A stretch of 64,000 nucleotides of DNA from CBDCGJ01 sp965238305 (GTDB taxonomy: Bacteria > Pseudomonadota > Alphaproteobacteria > GCA-2731375): assembly GCA_965238305.1 (NCBI GenBank), contig CBDEHK010000001.1:2046001-2110000 (forward strand), written 5' to 3'. A program made the position numbers and the translations under genes. The notes beneath the pieces were generated by a model. That model saw only the letters and a list, made by a program, of their open reading frames with translations, ran no database searches and was not told the origin of the DNA. This document shows positions 15,999 through 28,012 of the stretch, in pieces; within the stretch, counting starts at the first letter, position 1; the number at the start of each line of letters is the position of its first letter.

Positions 15999-16871
15999 AA
16001 TCTGATGACGCGAGCAGAGGCCCGAGAACTGCGGTACCGTTCTGACAGTCGCGGCACAATTCGCTTGCTGCTTCATCTGGTTTGGTTGGCTGTTGCGGTG
16101 CTGCTCAATACGGCAGCGTTCAGTGTTTTGGCCATTTTCGCCACGCTTCTACAGGGTTTTGTCATGGTCACTTTGTTTGCTCCGTTACATGAAACCATTC
16201 ATCGTACCGCATTCAATGACCGAGAAATCAACAATTGGGTCGGGCGAATTATCGGCGTGTTGCTATTCCTGCCAGCGGATTATTTCAGGTGTTTTCATTT
16301 TGCCCACCATCGCTATACCCAGATACCCGATAAAGATCCTGAACTTGCAGCGGCTAAGCCCAAGAATAAAGTTGAATATGTCATCATCATGTCGGGCTTG
16401 CATTACTGGATGCGACAGTTCGAACATTTTATCTCAGCCAGCATGGGCCGGGTAGATGCCGATTTCGTGCCGGCTAAGCGAGTAGACGAAATTGTCTTCG
16501 AAGCGCGCTGGCATGTCGCGATTTACCTATTGGCATTTGTTGTCTTGCCAATATTCGGGATTTGGTTTGCTTATTGGTTTTGGCTTTTTCCTTTGTTATT
16601 AGGTCAACCATTCTTGCGGATGTATTTATTGGCAGAGCATGGTGGCTTGGATTTGACCCCGGACATGATCGAAAATACCCGGACAGTGGAAAGCAATTTT
16701 GTCGTTCGATTGTTGATGTGGAATATGCCTTATCATACCGAACATCATATTTACCCCGCCGTTCCATTTTACACTCTACCGCGCCTGCATGATCAAATTG
16801 GACGCCACATAGTCAATGTGGAAACGGGGTATATTCAGTTTCATCGCGACTATTGGCGCAACCTGGACTGA
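15975..16871 (+). CDS. Membrane fatty acid desaturase/hydroxylase
   Basis: The 298-residue protein has the three histidine boxes of the membrane di-iron desaturase family: HETIHRTAF, HFAHHRY and HTEHH. Hydrophobic segments flank these boxes (LLLHLVWLAVAVLLNT, then several after residue 180), giving a multi-pass inner-membrane enzyme. It inserts a double bond or hydroxyl group into an acyl chain or a carotenoid-like lipid. GAGGTAA precedes the ATG at 15975. A second ATG at 16005 (MTRAEAREL) is also possible and would almost remove the overlap with the divergent DUF2459 gene. Confidence 0.85.
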   Translation: MEFESNRHNLMTRAEARELRYRSDSRGTIRLLLHLVWLAVAVLLNTAAFSVLAIFATLLQGFVMVTLFAPLHETIHRTAFNDREINNWVGRIIGVLLFLPADYFRCFHFAHHRYTQIPDKDPELAAAKPKNKVEYVIIMSGLHYWMRQFEHFISASMGRVDADFVPAKRVDEIVFEARWHVAIYLLAFVVLPIFGIWFAYWFWLFPLLLGQPFLRMYLLAEHGGLDLTPDMIENTRTVESNFVVRLLMWNMPYHTEHHIYPAVPFYTLPRLHDQIGRHIVNVETGYIQFHRDYWRNLD

Positions 16872-16946
16872 TCCGCTTTCAGCTATTGATATACCGACTT
16901 TCAATCTGTAGGTTCCGAACCTTCCTACGGTGCAAGGTAAATGAAG

Positions 16947-18627
<1,681 letters not shown>

Positions 18628-18638
<11 letters not shown>

Positions 18639-19863
18639 TCCGCAACTTATTGCCGACAATAGTAACCACGACCGCGGCAACGTGCAGGCCCGCCAGCGTC
18701 AGGAAGACCCCCATATATTCGCCCCAATAATCCCGCAGGATACCGGCGACGGCAACCGCTACTGTCACCGATAGGAACATGCCGATATTGGTCAGACCAA
18801 AAGCCGCACCATAGGACTTCTGCCCAAACGCTTCGCTCAATAACAAAGGCGGCAACATAACGATGCTGCCAACGACAAGACCACCTAATGCAGAGGCCGC
18901 GTAAAGTGCTACTAAGCCGTCGGCAAAGGCGATGATCACCAGCGCGATTGCTTGAATGATATAACAGATGCACGCCAGCAGGTAGGAGGGGACCCGCCCC
19001 GATAATGCTCCCAGAGCAAAACGACCGAAGATCGCCGCGCCTGCCGTGACACTGACGGCAAAAGCCGCATGATGAATTCCGATATGCACTTCCATGGCCG
19101 AGATTTGATGGGTCAGGAAGCCGACCTGTGCTGCCAATCCCAGAGAAGACGCCAAAGTTATGCGCCAAAAAGAAAAACTACTGAGGAAAGTACGATAGCT
19201 AATGGCGGCGTCCGGCCCTGTAGTGGAGTTGAGCACAACGGTTTCCCTCGGCAATAATTCGCCGTCCCGTGGCGGACGGATTATTGTCAAAATCAGCGGC
19301 AGCAAGACAATAATAATTGTCAGACCGACCGCATAGGTCGTGGTGCGGAAATCTGTCCGATCGGTCAAAATGGTCATGATCGGGACCACGGACATGCCGC
19401 CAATGCTGGCGCCGGTTAAGGCGGTGCCCAGGGCCAGACCAAGACGGCGTTTGAACCATGGAATGACGGTGCTGCTAACGGTAATCGTTGCCAAACACGG
19501 ATAACCGATGCCAAGGAAAATATAGATCACCGCCAATTGCCAGATTGCCGTGATTTCGGCCAGGGCAGCGATGCCGCCGCCGAGCAAAAACGCTCCCGTC
19601 ACCGCGACCCAGCGGGTACCAAAGCGGTCAATAATTTTGCCGATCACCAATGTTGCCGGGACCCCTGCGGCATAGGAAAGCCCGACACAGGCCGACAGCG
19701 ACGATATCTCCCAGCCATGTTCCACATTGAGGACGCGGATGTAATACCCGTTGCCGTAGAAAACAGTTCCCCAGGCAAAGAAAGCCATGAAGAAAGCCAC
19801 AAAAGTCGCCCACCAACCGCGGTAGATGCCTAGGACCAAGATTTTATTGGGAAGTGCTGTCAT
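18628..19863 (-). CDS. MFS transporter
   Basis: The 411-residue protein has about twelve membrane helices and the MFS loop pattern GKIIDRFGTRWVAVTG between helices 2 and 3. The N-terminal helix motif YRGWWATFVAFFMAFFAWG resembles the oxalate/formate-antiporter-like (monocarboxylate) branch. It is an inner-membrane secondary transporter; the substrate is probably an organic acid, but this is only an inference. The gene stands alone between glnS (convergent, overlapping by 11 bases) and the divergent carboxylase gene. Confidence 0.85.
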
Positions 19864-19963
19864 TCGATAAAAATTAGGTTATGTTCGCAAGCAACGACTA
19901 TGACCCCCGTCTAAGGCGCCGTCCAGGCGCCAATTCTATTGGGATGTGTAAGGAGAACAATGC

Positions 19964-21586
19964 GTGCCGGTATTTGAATCGACTTTAGATGTTCATTCTG
20001 AAGAATTCGCTCAAAATCGGGCCGATATGCTGGCGTTAGTGGAGCAATTGCGGGCGTTGGAAGATCGCGCGCGGCAAGCGTCGAGAAAAGCCAAAGACAG
20101 GTTTGACAAACGCGGCCAGTTACTGCCGCGCGAACGCCTGGCGCTGTTGATTGATCGCGGTGCGCCGTTTCTTGATATTGGCACAATATCTGGATTCAAG
20201 CGGGATAATCCGGATCCAGAAAAATCAATCCCAGGCGGCGGTTTGATTGCCGGTATTGGTTTCATTTCCGGCACCCGCTGTGTGATCACGGTGAATGATA
20301 GCGGTATTAATGCTGGCGCCATGAGCGAAGGCGGCGGCGACAAATTGATGCGCTGTCAGGAATTGGCGCTAGCTAATAAATTGCCATATGTGCAATTGGT
20401 CGAGAGCGCCGGCGCCAATTTGCCCCGTTATAAGGTCGAAGGGTTTGTGCGCGGCGGCTCTTTGTTCCGCAATCTGGCCCGCCTTAGTGCTGCCGGTTGC
20501 CCAGTAGTGACAGTTCTGCATGGCTCGTCTACCGCTGGTGGGGCCTATATGCCCGGCCTTAGTGACTATGTGATTGCTATTCGTGGTCGCGCCAAGGCCT
20601 TCTTGGCGGGACCGCCATTATTGAAGGCCGCGACTGGGGAAATCGCGACCGACGAAGAACTGGGTGGAGCAGAAATGCATGCCACAGTTTCGGGCCTGGC
20701 CGAGTATCTGGCAGAAGACGACGCGGAGGGGATCGCGATTGCCCGGGAAGTGGTGGCGAAGTTGGCTTGGAACCGGCATAGCAAACAACTGGAGCAATCA
20801 AACGTCCGACCGCCGAAATATAGCCCTGATGAATTGGCCGGCTTGATTCCCATGGATTACCGCAAACCTTATGATGTGAAGGAAGTTGCGGCGCGTCTGG
20901 TAGACGGCTCCGAACTATTGGAGTTCAAGGGTCTTTATGGGCCGCAAACGGTCTGTATTCAGGGGGAGATCTTCGGCCACGCCGTTGCATTTATTGGCAA
21001 TAACGGCCCGATCGACAATCAAGGGGCGACAAAAGCAGCGCAATTTATTCAGCTTTGCTGTCAGTCTAAAACCCCGATTGTCTATCTGCAGAATACCACC
21101 GGATACATGGTCGGCACCGATACCGAAACCGGCGGCATGATCAAACATGGTTCAAAAATGATCCAGGCGGTTTCAAACGCGTCGACCGCGCAGATCACCT
21201 TGATGATTGGCGCCAGTTTTGGGGCTGGCAATTATGGCATGTGCGGCCGCGGTTACGACCCGCGCTTTCTATTCAGTTGGCCGAATACGCAAACCGGCGT
21301 CATGGGTGGCGAACAGGCAGCGATGGTGATGAGCATCGTCGCCGAGGGCGCAGCAAAACGACGCGGCAAGGAAGTCGATCACGACGCCCTAGCGGCGCAG
21401 GAAAAACAAATCATCGATTTGTTCGCCTCGCAGTCCGATGCGTTCCACACTTCCGGCATGTTCCTGGACGATGGCATGATCGATCCGCGTGATAGCCGCG
21501 ATGTCCTTGGCTTTGTTTTGTCGACAATCTATGAAGCCGACAATCGTCAGGTCTTTCCAAATAGTTTTGGCGTCGCGCGGATGTAA
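19964..21586 (+). CDS. Acyl-CoA carboxylase beta subunit (carboxyltransferase)
   Basis: The 540-residue protein has both halves of the carboxyltransferase: LVESAGANLPRY and GSSTAGGAYMPGLSDY in the N-half, and YLQNTTGYMVG, GASFGAGNYGMCGRGYDPRF and WPNTQTGVMGGEQAA in the C-half. The GNYGMCGRGYDPRF pattern suits the methylcrotonyl/geranyl-CoA carboxylase branch more than propionyl-CoA carboxylase. It transfers carboxyl from carboxybiotin to an acyl-CoA. The biotin-bearing alpha subunit is not in the window. The GTG start at 19964 is nine bases after AAGGAG; the ATG at 19960 is out of frame. Confidence 0.9.
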   Translation: MPVFESTLDVHSEEFAQNRADMLALVEQLRALEDRARQASRKAKDRFDKRGQLLPRERLALLIDRGAPFLDIGTISGFKRDNPDPEKSIPGGGLIAGIGFISGTRCVITVNDSGINAGAMSEGGGDKLMRCQELALANKLPYVQLVESAGANLPRYKVEGFVRGGSLFRNLARLSAAGCPVVTVLHGSSTAGGAYMPGLSDYVIAIRGRAKAFLAGPPLLKAATGEIATDEELGGAEMHATVSGLAEYLAEDDAEGIAIAREVVAKLAWNRHSKQLEQSNVRPPKYSPDELAGLIPMDYRKPYDVKEVAARLVDGSELLEFKGLYGPQTVCIQGEIFGHAVAFIGNNGPIDNQGATKAAQFIQLCCQSKTPIVYLQNTTGYMVGTDTETGGMIKHGSKMIQAVSNASTAQITLMIGASFGAGNYGMCGRGYDPRFLFSWPNTQTGVMGGEQAAMVMSIVAEGAAKRRGKEVDHDALAAQEKQIIDLFASQSDAFHTSGMFLDDGMIDPRDSRDVLGFVLSTIYEADNRQVFPNSFGVARM

Positions 21587-21600
21587 AGGGAACAACGAAG

Positions 21601-22979
21601 GTGTTAACGGGTAAGGAATATCGGGCAAGTTTGGATGACGGACGCGCCACCTATTTCGAGGGTGAACGGGTAGAAGATCTGCTTTCCCATCCAGTTCTCG
21701 GCAGCGCTGTTGATGTGGTCGCCGATTGTTATGATCGGCTTTACGATCCGGACCCAGCTGCGGTCAGCCCGTTATTGGGGGTGCCGAAATCGGCAACGGA
21801 TTTGAAGGCCAGAATTCCAATTCTTCATGACGCCGATATGTTGGCGCATGTGACCTATCAATCGATCATGACATTAATCACGGCAGCAAGTCGTATGCCG
21901 GATTTGCCAGTATATCAGAAGCGGATAAAAGCCTTTGTTGATCGCGCGCAGAAAGACGATCTGCGTATTACCGAATGTATCACTGACGGCAAAGGCGACC
22001 GCAGCCTGCCGCCGGGCAAGCAGGCGGACGCGGACGCCTATACCCGTGTAGTTGAGCGACGTGCCGACGGCGTTGTTATCCGGGGCGCGAAACTACATAT
22101 ATCCGGCGCATCTTTGGGCCATGAGCTGCTGGTAATCCCAACAAAAGCGATGAAGGACGGCGAAGAAGACTATGCCATAGCTTGCGCCGTCCCGGTCAAC
22201 GCGCCGGGCGTGAAGATCGTCAACGTCACCTATGCGCCGCGCCATGACGACAACCGGGTGTTTCCGATTTCAAGTCAAAGACATTGCCCGGAAGGATTTG
22301 TCATTTTCGACGATGTATTTGTCCCGGAAGAGCGCGTTTTTTTGAATGGCGAAACTGAATATGCGGCTGTTTTTGCGCATTCATTAGGGTTGTGGGAACG
22401 TCTAGGCAGCCTTTCTTTCCTAGCCGATGAGGCAGATGAATTAGTTGGCTTTGCGCAACTCATCGCGGAAGCAAATGGCCTGGGTAAAGTCGGCCATGTG
22501 CGGGAAAAAATCTCCGACATGATCATTCATGCGACGTTGATCAGGGCCTCATTAGAGGCCGCAATCCATAATTGCAATTTTGGCCCCAATGGCGAAGCCT
22601 TCCCGGATGAACTTTTCACCAATGCCGGAAAATACCATGGTGCGGCGAACTATAACCAAATTGTCCGTCATGTACATGATATCAGCGGCGGCTCGACTGT
22701 AACCGCGCCTTCAGTGGCGGATTTGGAAAACAATGAAGTCGGCGCCCTGGTCAGAAAATACATGGCCGGCTCGAATGGCGCGGACGGCGAATATCGAACC
22801 CGACTGTTTCACGCTATTCGCGATCTGACTGCCGATTCACTTGGCGGCTGGAAATTGTCACCAATCTGCAGGCCGGCGGCGGCCTTTATGCTCAACGCAT
22901 TGTCACTCGCAAACATTATGACATTGATGCAGCCAAGGAAAAGGCGTTAAAAGCAGCGGGAATGACGGAATATGTTTGA
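21601..22979 (+). pseudogene. HpaB-family flavoprotein (4-hydroxyphenylacetate hydroxylase/4-hydroxybutyryl-CoA dehydratase type), 3' frameshift
   Basis: The first 417 residues follow the HpaB/AbfD family, with RVVERRADGVVIRGAKLHIS, YAPRHDDNRVFPIS and FDDVFVPEERVF. Near 22851-22856 the frame changes. The expected end (xVTNLQAGGGLYAQRIV, then HYDIDAAK) continues in another frame from 22857 to a TGA at 22977-22979. Losing one base after GGC TGG (TGGAAATTG for TGG-xAA-ATT-G) explains this, and the current frame instead ends at 22950 with an unrelated tail. This could be a sequencing error, a recent mutation or programmed slippage. The gene follows the carboxylase gene by 14 bases. Family members hydroxylate phenols with FADH2 or dehydrate 4-hydroxybutyryl-CoA; which applies is open. 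Confidence 0.8.
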
Positions 22980-23016
22980 AAGGGCGCTCCGACTTTGGCG
23001 ATACGAGCGATAACGA

Positions 23017-24381
23017 ATGTCACTTGAGGCGGATTTATGGGCCGATAATGTGATCGTTGCTGAAGGCATCAGCAAACAGCATCGCCTCTACCAACGCCCA
23101 GCGGATCGCGTCAAGCAATGGTTGGCTCGGGGTCACCGGCACTATTTCCAAGAAATTTGGGCGCTTCGCGATGTCAGTTTCGCGATTACAGCCGGTGAAT
23201 CGCTGGGTATTGTCGGGCGTAACGGTTCTGGCAAGTCTTCATTATTACAGATCCTCGCCGGTATTGCGCCACCGACTGGCGGTCAGGCCATGGTCCGTGG
23301 CCGCGTGGCGGCATTATTGGAATTAGGAACGGGTTTCAGCGGCGAGTTCAGTGGTCGCGATAACGTCATGATGACGGCGGCGATCATGGGCCTGAGCCGG
23401 GAAGAAATAGAAAACAAACTGGACGATATCATTTCTTTTGCCGATATTGGGCCATTTATTGAACACCCTGTCAAAACCTATTCCAGCGGAATGTATGTAC
23501 GCCTCGCCTTTGCTTTAGCGATTAGTGTCAATCCGGATATTCTGATCGTCGATGAAGCACTGGCGGTGGGTGATGAGGTGTTTCAGAACCGATGTTACGG
23601 GCGAATTTCAGAATTTCAAGAACGCGGCGGCACTTTGTTATTCGTCTCACATTCTCCACAAATGGTGACGCAATTCTGTCAGCGCGCAATATTACTGGAT
23701 GAAGGGGAACTGCTCTGCGATGGAAATCCGCGCGAAGTGATTTCAGAATATCGCCGTATGATCCACGCGCCGCCCGGCAAAGGAGCGGATATCCGCCAGG
23801 AACTTTTGGATCGAAAATTGACCAAGAATATGGCTGATACGGATCCGAATGGTTCTGACGAAGACGAACGATTAGACCTGGCAGAAAACCTGGAAGAAGG
23901 TATGGTGCCGAGCGGGAGGACGGAATTCCTGGAACAAGGCGCCGTCATTCGCAACCCTAGGATCGAAACCATGGCCGGGGAAAAGGTCAATGTATTGGTC
24001 CGGGGTCGACGCTATGCCTATTGTTATGACGTTGATTTTGCCGCGGACGTCGAAGACGTCGCTTTCCAAATGATATTCCGCACCCATACTGGTTACGCCT
24101 TGGGTGGCAAACGGTCCGGTGAGCCAGGTAAAATGATTGATAAAGTTGCCCCCGGACAGCACGCGAAGGTTAGGTTTGAGTTCGAGTGTCGGATTTTCCC
24201 CGAAACGCACTACACCATCAGTTGTGGCGTGACCGCTGATCAAAACGGCGAGACGATATTTCTGCACCGTATCATCGACGCGGTGATGTTTCGTGTTCAG
24301 CCTGAAACAAAGCTCTGGCATCAGGGTATCGTCGACTTTAGTATCGATGCCACATGGTCGTTTGAACCGACGGCGGAATGA
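23017..24381 (+). CDS. wzt: Polysaccharide ABC transporter ATPase with C-terminal substrate domain (Wzt-like)
   Basis: The 454-residue protein has an ATPase domain (about 1-240) with Walker A GRNGSGKSS, signature YSSGMYVRLAFALAI and Walker B ILIVDEALAVGDE, as in TagH/Wzt exporters. After residue 300 there is a Wzt-type beta-sandwich domain (YCYDVDFAADVEDVAFQ through FSIDATWSFEP) that, in O-antigen exporters, recognises the glycan end. It probably drives glycan export with the Wzm-like permease at 28924-29790. The sulfotransferase gene begins inside its last codons (ATGA overlap). Confidence 0.88.
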   Translation: MSLEADLWADNVIVAEGISKQHRLYQRPADRVKQWLARGHRHYFQEIWALRDVSFAITAGESLGIVGRNGSGKSSLLQILAGIAPPTGGQAMVRGRVAALLELGTGFSGEFSGRDNVMMTAAIMGLSREEIENKLDDIISFADIGPFIEHPVKTYSSGMYVRLAFALAISVNPDILIVDEALAVGDEVFQNRCYGRISEFQERGGTLLFVSHSPQMVTQFCQRAILLDEGELLCDGNPREVISEYRRMIHAPPGKGADIRQELLDRKLTKNMADTDPNGSDEDERLDLAENLEEGMVPSGRTEFLEQGAVIRNPRIETMAGEKVNVLVRGRRYAYCYDVDFAADVEDVAFQMIFRTHTGYALGGKRSGEPGKMIDKVAPGQHAKVRFEFECRIFPETHYTISCGVTADQNGETIFLHRIIDAVMFRVQPETKLWHQGIVDFSIDATWSFEPTAE

Positions 24382-25241
24382 CAATGGTGCGCCCAAGCGT
24401 TTATCTTTTGCCGACTAAAATTGGCCGTATTCTGGCGCAAACTGTTGGACGTCCGGAGCTGATAGCGCCAATATTGATTGGCGCCACAGGCGGATCGGGT
24501 ACCCGATTGTTACGGGATATTTTGGAAAGCGCTGGCGTTTTCATGGGCGCCGGTGACGGCGTCAATTTTGCCGGTGACGCGATGGTATTTGAACCGTTTT
24601 TGGACGAATTCATCAATCCCATTTTGTTGGAAACCGGTAGCCTTGATTACCAAATCAGCGATTTATCGCCGCAGCTACGACAACGTGCATTGCATACTAT
24701 GCGTCAGGTGCTACGGGATTATTTGACGACTAGACCCCGGACCGCATTATTATGGGGATGGAAAAATCCGCGGACGATGTATGTGATGCCGATCATTCGC
24801 CACGTCCTCCCAAATCTGAAGTTTATTCATCTTGTTCGCGACGGTCGCGACATGTCGGTGTCGAAAAATCAAGTACAATTTCTTAAACATTTTGCCGCGT
24901 TATTCGCTGCAGCGCCTCCCGTAGAGGGCGATTCGCTGTCGTCTTTTCGGCTTTGGTGCAAAGCCAATGGAGATGCCGCGGCAAACGCGGCACGGCATTC
25001 GAAAGATACTTATCTGCAAGTACGGTTTGAAGATTTAGTGAGCACGCCGAATGAGGAAGTGGCACGAATACTGAACTTTGTTGGCTCGAAAAACGGGGGT
25101 GCTGAGTATTTGGCGGCGATCCCGAAGAGGCCGGAAAGCCTTGGCCGCTGGCGCCACGAACTCGACGAACTTGTATTGCAGCAGATGATTGCGGAAAATG
25201 GCGATGAGTTACGCCGCCTTGGATATGAGGTCGAGAAATAG
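24378..25241 (+). CDS. Sulfotransferase-family protein
   Basis: The 287-residue protein begins its core with the PAPS 5'-phosphosulfate loop IGATGGSGTRLLRDIL and has the 3'-phosphate pattern FIHLVRDGRDMSVSKNQ, both standard for sulfotransferases. Later segments (YLQVRFEDLVSTPNEEVARIL) match the family's end. It overlaps the wzt-like gene by four bases, so it likely modifies the exported glycan with sulfate from PAPS, or transfers another group to a hydroxyl. No PAPS synthesis gene is in the window. Confidence 0.82.
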   Translation: MTMVRPSVYLLPTKIGRILAQTVGRPELIAPILIGATGGSGTRLLRDILESAGVFMGAGDGVNFAGDAMVFEPFLDEFINPILLETGSLDYQISDLSPQLRQRALHTMRQVLRDYLTTRPRTALLWGWKNPRTMYVMPIIRHVLPNLKFIHLVRDGRDMSVSKNQVQFLKHFAALFAAAPPVEGDSLSSFRLWCKANGDAAANAARHSKDTYLQVRFEDLVSTPNEEVARILNFVGSKNGGAEYLAAIPKRPESLGRWRHELDELVLQQMIAENGDELRRLGYEVEK

Positions 25242-25245
25242 AACA

Positions 25246-26190
25246 ATGACCGCAAATGTCGCGTTCATAGTCCTGGGAATGCACCGCAGTGGTACATCTG
25301 CCACGGCTGGGATGCTGTACCGTCTAGGTTTCCAGTTGGGCGAAAATCTAATGCGCCCTGAACAGGAAAGCAACGAGCTCGGTTTTTATGAGAATTACGA
25401 TCTTGTCGTGCAGAATGACCATATCCTTAAAGCGATCCACTCAGACTGGGATGATCACAATCCTTTGCCGCAAGGATGGCTTGAAAACCCGGATATTCGG
25501 CCGGCGCAGGATGAAATCGCGCGCATCGTAGAAGAGCAGTTCGCGGACACCCAATTATGGGTACTCAAAGATCCCCGCTTATGCCGTATTCTTCCCGCCT
25601 GGGGAGAGGTTTTTGCCGCACGTGAAACGCATCCTTATTTTATCATTGTGTTTCGTGACCCGCTGGAAGTGGCGCAATCGCTCGAGAAAAGAGACGGACT
25701 ATCGATCGAACACGGATTGCGTCTTTGGTACAGTTATATGCGAGAGGCAGAACGAAACACCAGAGGGTCGCCGCGGGTATTTGTTTTCTATGACGATTTG
25801 TTGGGGAACTGGCGTCGGGTTGTAAAAAGTATGCGCAAGATGTTTGTCGACAAAAATGTCCGCAAGAAACGCACAAACCCGATCTTTGCGTCGTTTACGC
25901 CTAGCCGGGAGCAAGCCGCGGTGATCGGTTCCTATCTCAATACCGACGAAAAGCATCACAACGTATCATCGAAGAATACCGCCATAGATGTGCCTGTACG
26001 GATCACCAGGTTTTTTGATTTATTGCGACAGGCCACTGGAGTAAGCGGCGAAGCGGCCGACGGATTTTTCACAAAATTTGAACTGGCGGGCGACCCTGAT
26101 TTTGAAGATATTGCGGCGTGGTGGCGGGCGGAGGCCGCACGATGGCAAGCTGTCGCGCAAAATTATGGCGACGATGATGACACCAATTAA
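25246..26190 (+). CDS. Sulfotransferase-family protein, second copy
   Basis: The 314-residue protein has a sulfotransferase P-loop (FIVLGMHRSGTSATAGML) near the N-terminus, the conserved LGFYENYDLVVQND region, WVLKDPRLCRILPAW and the 3'-phosphate pattern FIIVFRDPLEVAQSLEKR. It belongs to the sulfotransferase-3-like group often found in glycan clusters. The ATG at 25246 follows the first sulfotransferase stop by four bases. The glycosyltransferase gene overlaps its 3' end. The acceptor is not known. Confidence 0.82.
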   Translation: MTANVAFIVLGMHRSGTSATAGMLYRLGFQLGENLMRPEQESNELGFYENYDLVVQNDHILKAIHSDWDDHNPLPQGWLENPDIRPAQDEIARIVEEQFADTQLWVLKDPRLCRILPAWGEVFAARETHPYFIIVFRDPLEVAQSLEKRDGLSIEHGLRLWYSYMREAERNTRGSPRVFVFYDDLLGNWRRVVKSMRKMFVDKNVRKKRTNPIFASFTPSREQAAVIGSYLNTDEKHHNVSSKNTAIDVPVRITRFFDLLRQATGVSGEAADGFFTKFELAGDPDFEDIAAWWRAEAARWQAVAQNYGDDDDTN

Positions 26191-28012
26191 GCTGCGTCGG
26201 TTGGCCAAACGGTTTTTGCAAGTATTACCCTATGGTTCGCTGTTGATCGATATGCTACGGCGGCGGCGATATTTGAATAATTCGCCAGCAACGACGCAAT
26301 TTCGTGCGGACTACACAATGCCAATGCGGCAGGTGACGTTGGAAATAATCTTGCCGCCCGGTCTTAATTTACCCGATGAATATGCCTTTTTTAGCTGCGT
26401 TGCCGAAGGCGATGTCCAGCGTGAAGAGGATAAAGTCTATTATGCGCCGCCGACCGATTGCGCGCTGATGAGCGTTGCGCATTTGGACAATCTTCTGCTG
26501 TGTATGCAGCGTGCCAATATTGATTTCGCAGTCGCCTCCTCCAGCTTGCGTGAGCCACCAGAAATTTTAGCCGAAGATTTGCGCGCGGCGACGGTATTTT
26601 CCGATGCTGCATTTGATTTGATGATAAACGGCAATCTGGATGCTGAGATAAAACTAACCGGTCGGGTGCTCCGCTTGCTTCCGGCAAGATGCGACGACAA
26701 AATCGGACATGTACATCTACAAAGCTTGCTGTCTGGACGAAAGTTCGAGTTTGCTGCCGACGGCACCGGATTTACGGTTGGCGGTGGGGAATTGCCACCG
26801 CATAAGGGGCTGTCCAACCACGCCGGTCTGCCCGTCGGCGATGATCGTCTTCCGGTAATATTTGTACTTCCAATTTTCTTGGCAGTTGGTGGTGTTGAAC
26901 GCAACACGATTGAAATAGTCCGACATCTTTCGTCGAAATTTCATTTTGTCGTCATTACAACGGAACGATTGAGCCAAGCGCAAGGCAGCCTACATCACCA
27001 AATGATAGAAGCCGGTGGTTTGATTTATGATCTGGCGGAAATTGCTAGTCAGGATCAGCATCTTTCGCTACTGGCCGAGTTAAAAACGGCCTATCGGCCA
27101 ACGCTGATGTGGATTTGCAACGGTTCACCTTGGCTGGCGGATAAAGCACATGACCTGCGGGCATTATTCGACGATTGTGCAATCGTCGACCAAGAAGTCT
27201 ATGACACGGAGGCCGGCTGGATTGAATATTACGGTCGACCCGGCGTTCAATCATTCGATCGTTTCATTGCCATCAACCAACGCATCCAGCACGTCTTCGA
27301 AAACCGTTTCCAAATGGACCCGAAGCGTATCGACTTGATCTATTCCGCTATTGACGCACCGCGATTTGAGCCACGACAATTGAGTGTGGAAGAACGGCAA
27401 CGGCGCCAACATGAATTCGATTTACCAGAGGATCAGCCTGTTTTTGCCTTCATTGGCAGATTGAGTGAGCAAAAACGACCGGAGGTGTTCTTGGAAATTG
27501 TCCGACGCGCATCGACGCGTTCTGCGGCGGATTTCTTTTTGTTGGTTGGCGATGGCTCCTTAGGTCCAAGCTGTGACGCGTTTATCGCCAAACACGGGCT
27601 TGAAAACGTTGCGCGAATTCCCTTTTGCAACGACTTGACGCAATTATATCCATTGTTGTCCGGCCTTCTCGTTACGTCCAAGTTTGAAGGCTTGCCGATT
27701 GCCATGTTGGAAGCGTTGGCAATGGGTGTGCCGGTATTCTCCACCGATGTTGGCGATAATCGCCTGGTCCTGGAAGGTCACGGCAATGGGGAAGTATTTC
27801 AAGGGGTCGATGTTGGGGTGGAATTTTTTAACGCCTGTGAAGATTGGCGGCTAAATATTGTGCAGCATAAAATTGCGGCGGAAGCTGTTGCTGGGGATGT
27901 ACGAGATCGTTTCTCCGTCACCGCCATAGCCCAACAATATGAAGAATGCTGGCGCCGTGCAATCGCTGCCCGGGCCGTCAATTCGCCCCTAGAAGATCGT
28001 CCATCCAATTAA
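26165..28012 (+). CDS. Glycosyltransferase family 4-like protein
   Basis: The protein of about 615 residues has an unusual N-terminal region of about 220 residues and then a GT-B glycosyltransferase: FVLPIFLAVGGVERNTIEIV, the sugar-nucleotide region FAFIGRLSEQKRPEVFLEIV and the EX7E-type motif SKFEGLPIAMLEALAMGVPV. It likely adds a sugar from a nucleotide donor to the polysaccharide. Possible starts are 26165, 26174 and 26177, all overlapping the sulfotransferase gene by at least 14 bases and lacking a clear ribosome site. Its end overlaps the convergent epimerase gene by 35 bases. Confidence 0.84.
   Translation: MATMMTPIKLRRLAKRFLQVLPYGSLLIDMLRRRRYLNNSPATTQFRADYTMPMRQVTLEIILPPGLNLPDEYAFFSCVAEGDVQREEDKVYYAPPTDCALMSVAHLDNLLLCMQRANIDFAVASSSLREPPEILAEDLRAATVFSDAAFDLMINGNLDAEIKLTGRVLRLLPARCDDKIGHVHLQSLLSGRKFEFAADGTGFTVGGGELPPHKGLSNHAGLPVGDDRLPVIFVLPIFLAVGGVERNTIEIVRHLSSKFHFVVITTERLSQAQGSLHHQMIEAGGLIYDLAEIASQDQHLSLLAELKTAYRPTLMWICNGSPWLADKAHDLRALFDDCAIVDQEVYDTEAGWIEYYGRPGVQSFDRFIAINQRIQHVFENRFQMDPKRIDLIYSAIDAPRFEPRQLSVEERQRRQHEFDLPEDQPVFAFIGRLSEQKRPEVFLEIVRRASTRSAADFFLLVGDGSLGPSCDAFIAKHGLENVARIPFCNDLTQLYPLLSGLLVTSKFEGLPIAMLEALAMGVPVFSTDVGDNRLVLEGHGNGEVFQGVDVGVEFFNACEDWRLNIVQHKIAAEAVAGDVRDRFSVTAIAQQYEECWRRAIAARAVNSPLEDRPSN

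Noticed and set aside
19960..19978. ATG at 19960 as the carboxylase start
   Set aside because: It is out of frame and stops after five codons; the GTG at 19964 has proper spacing from AAGGAG.
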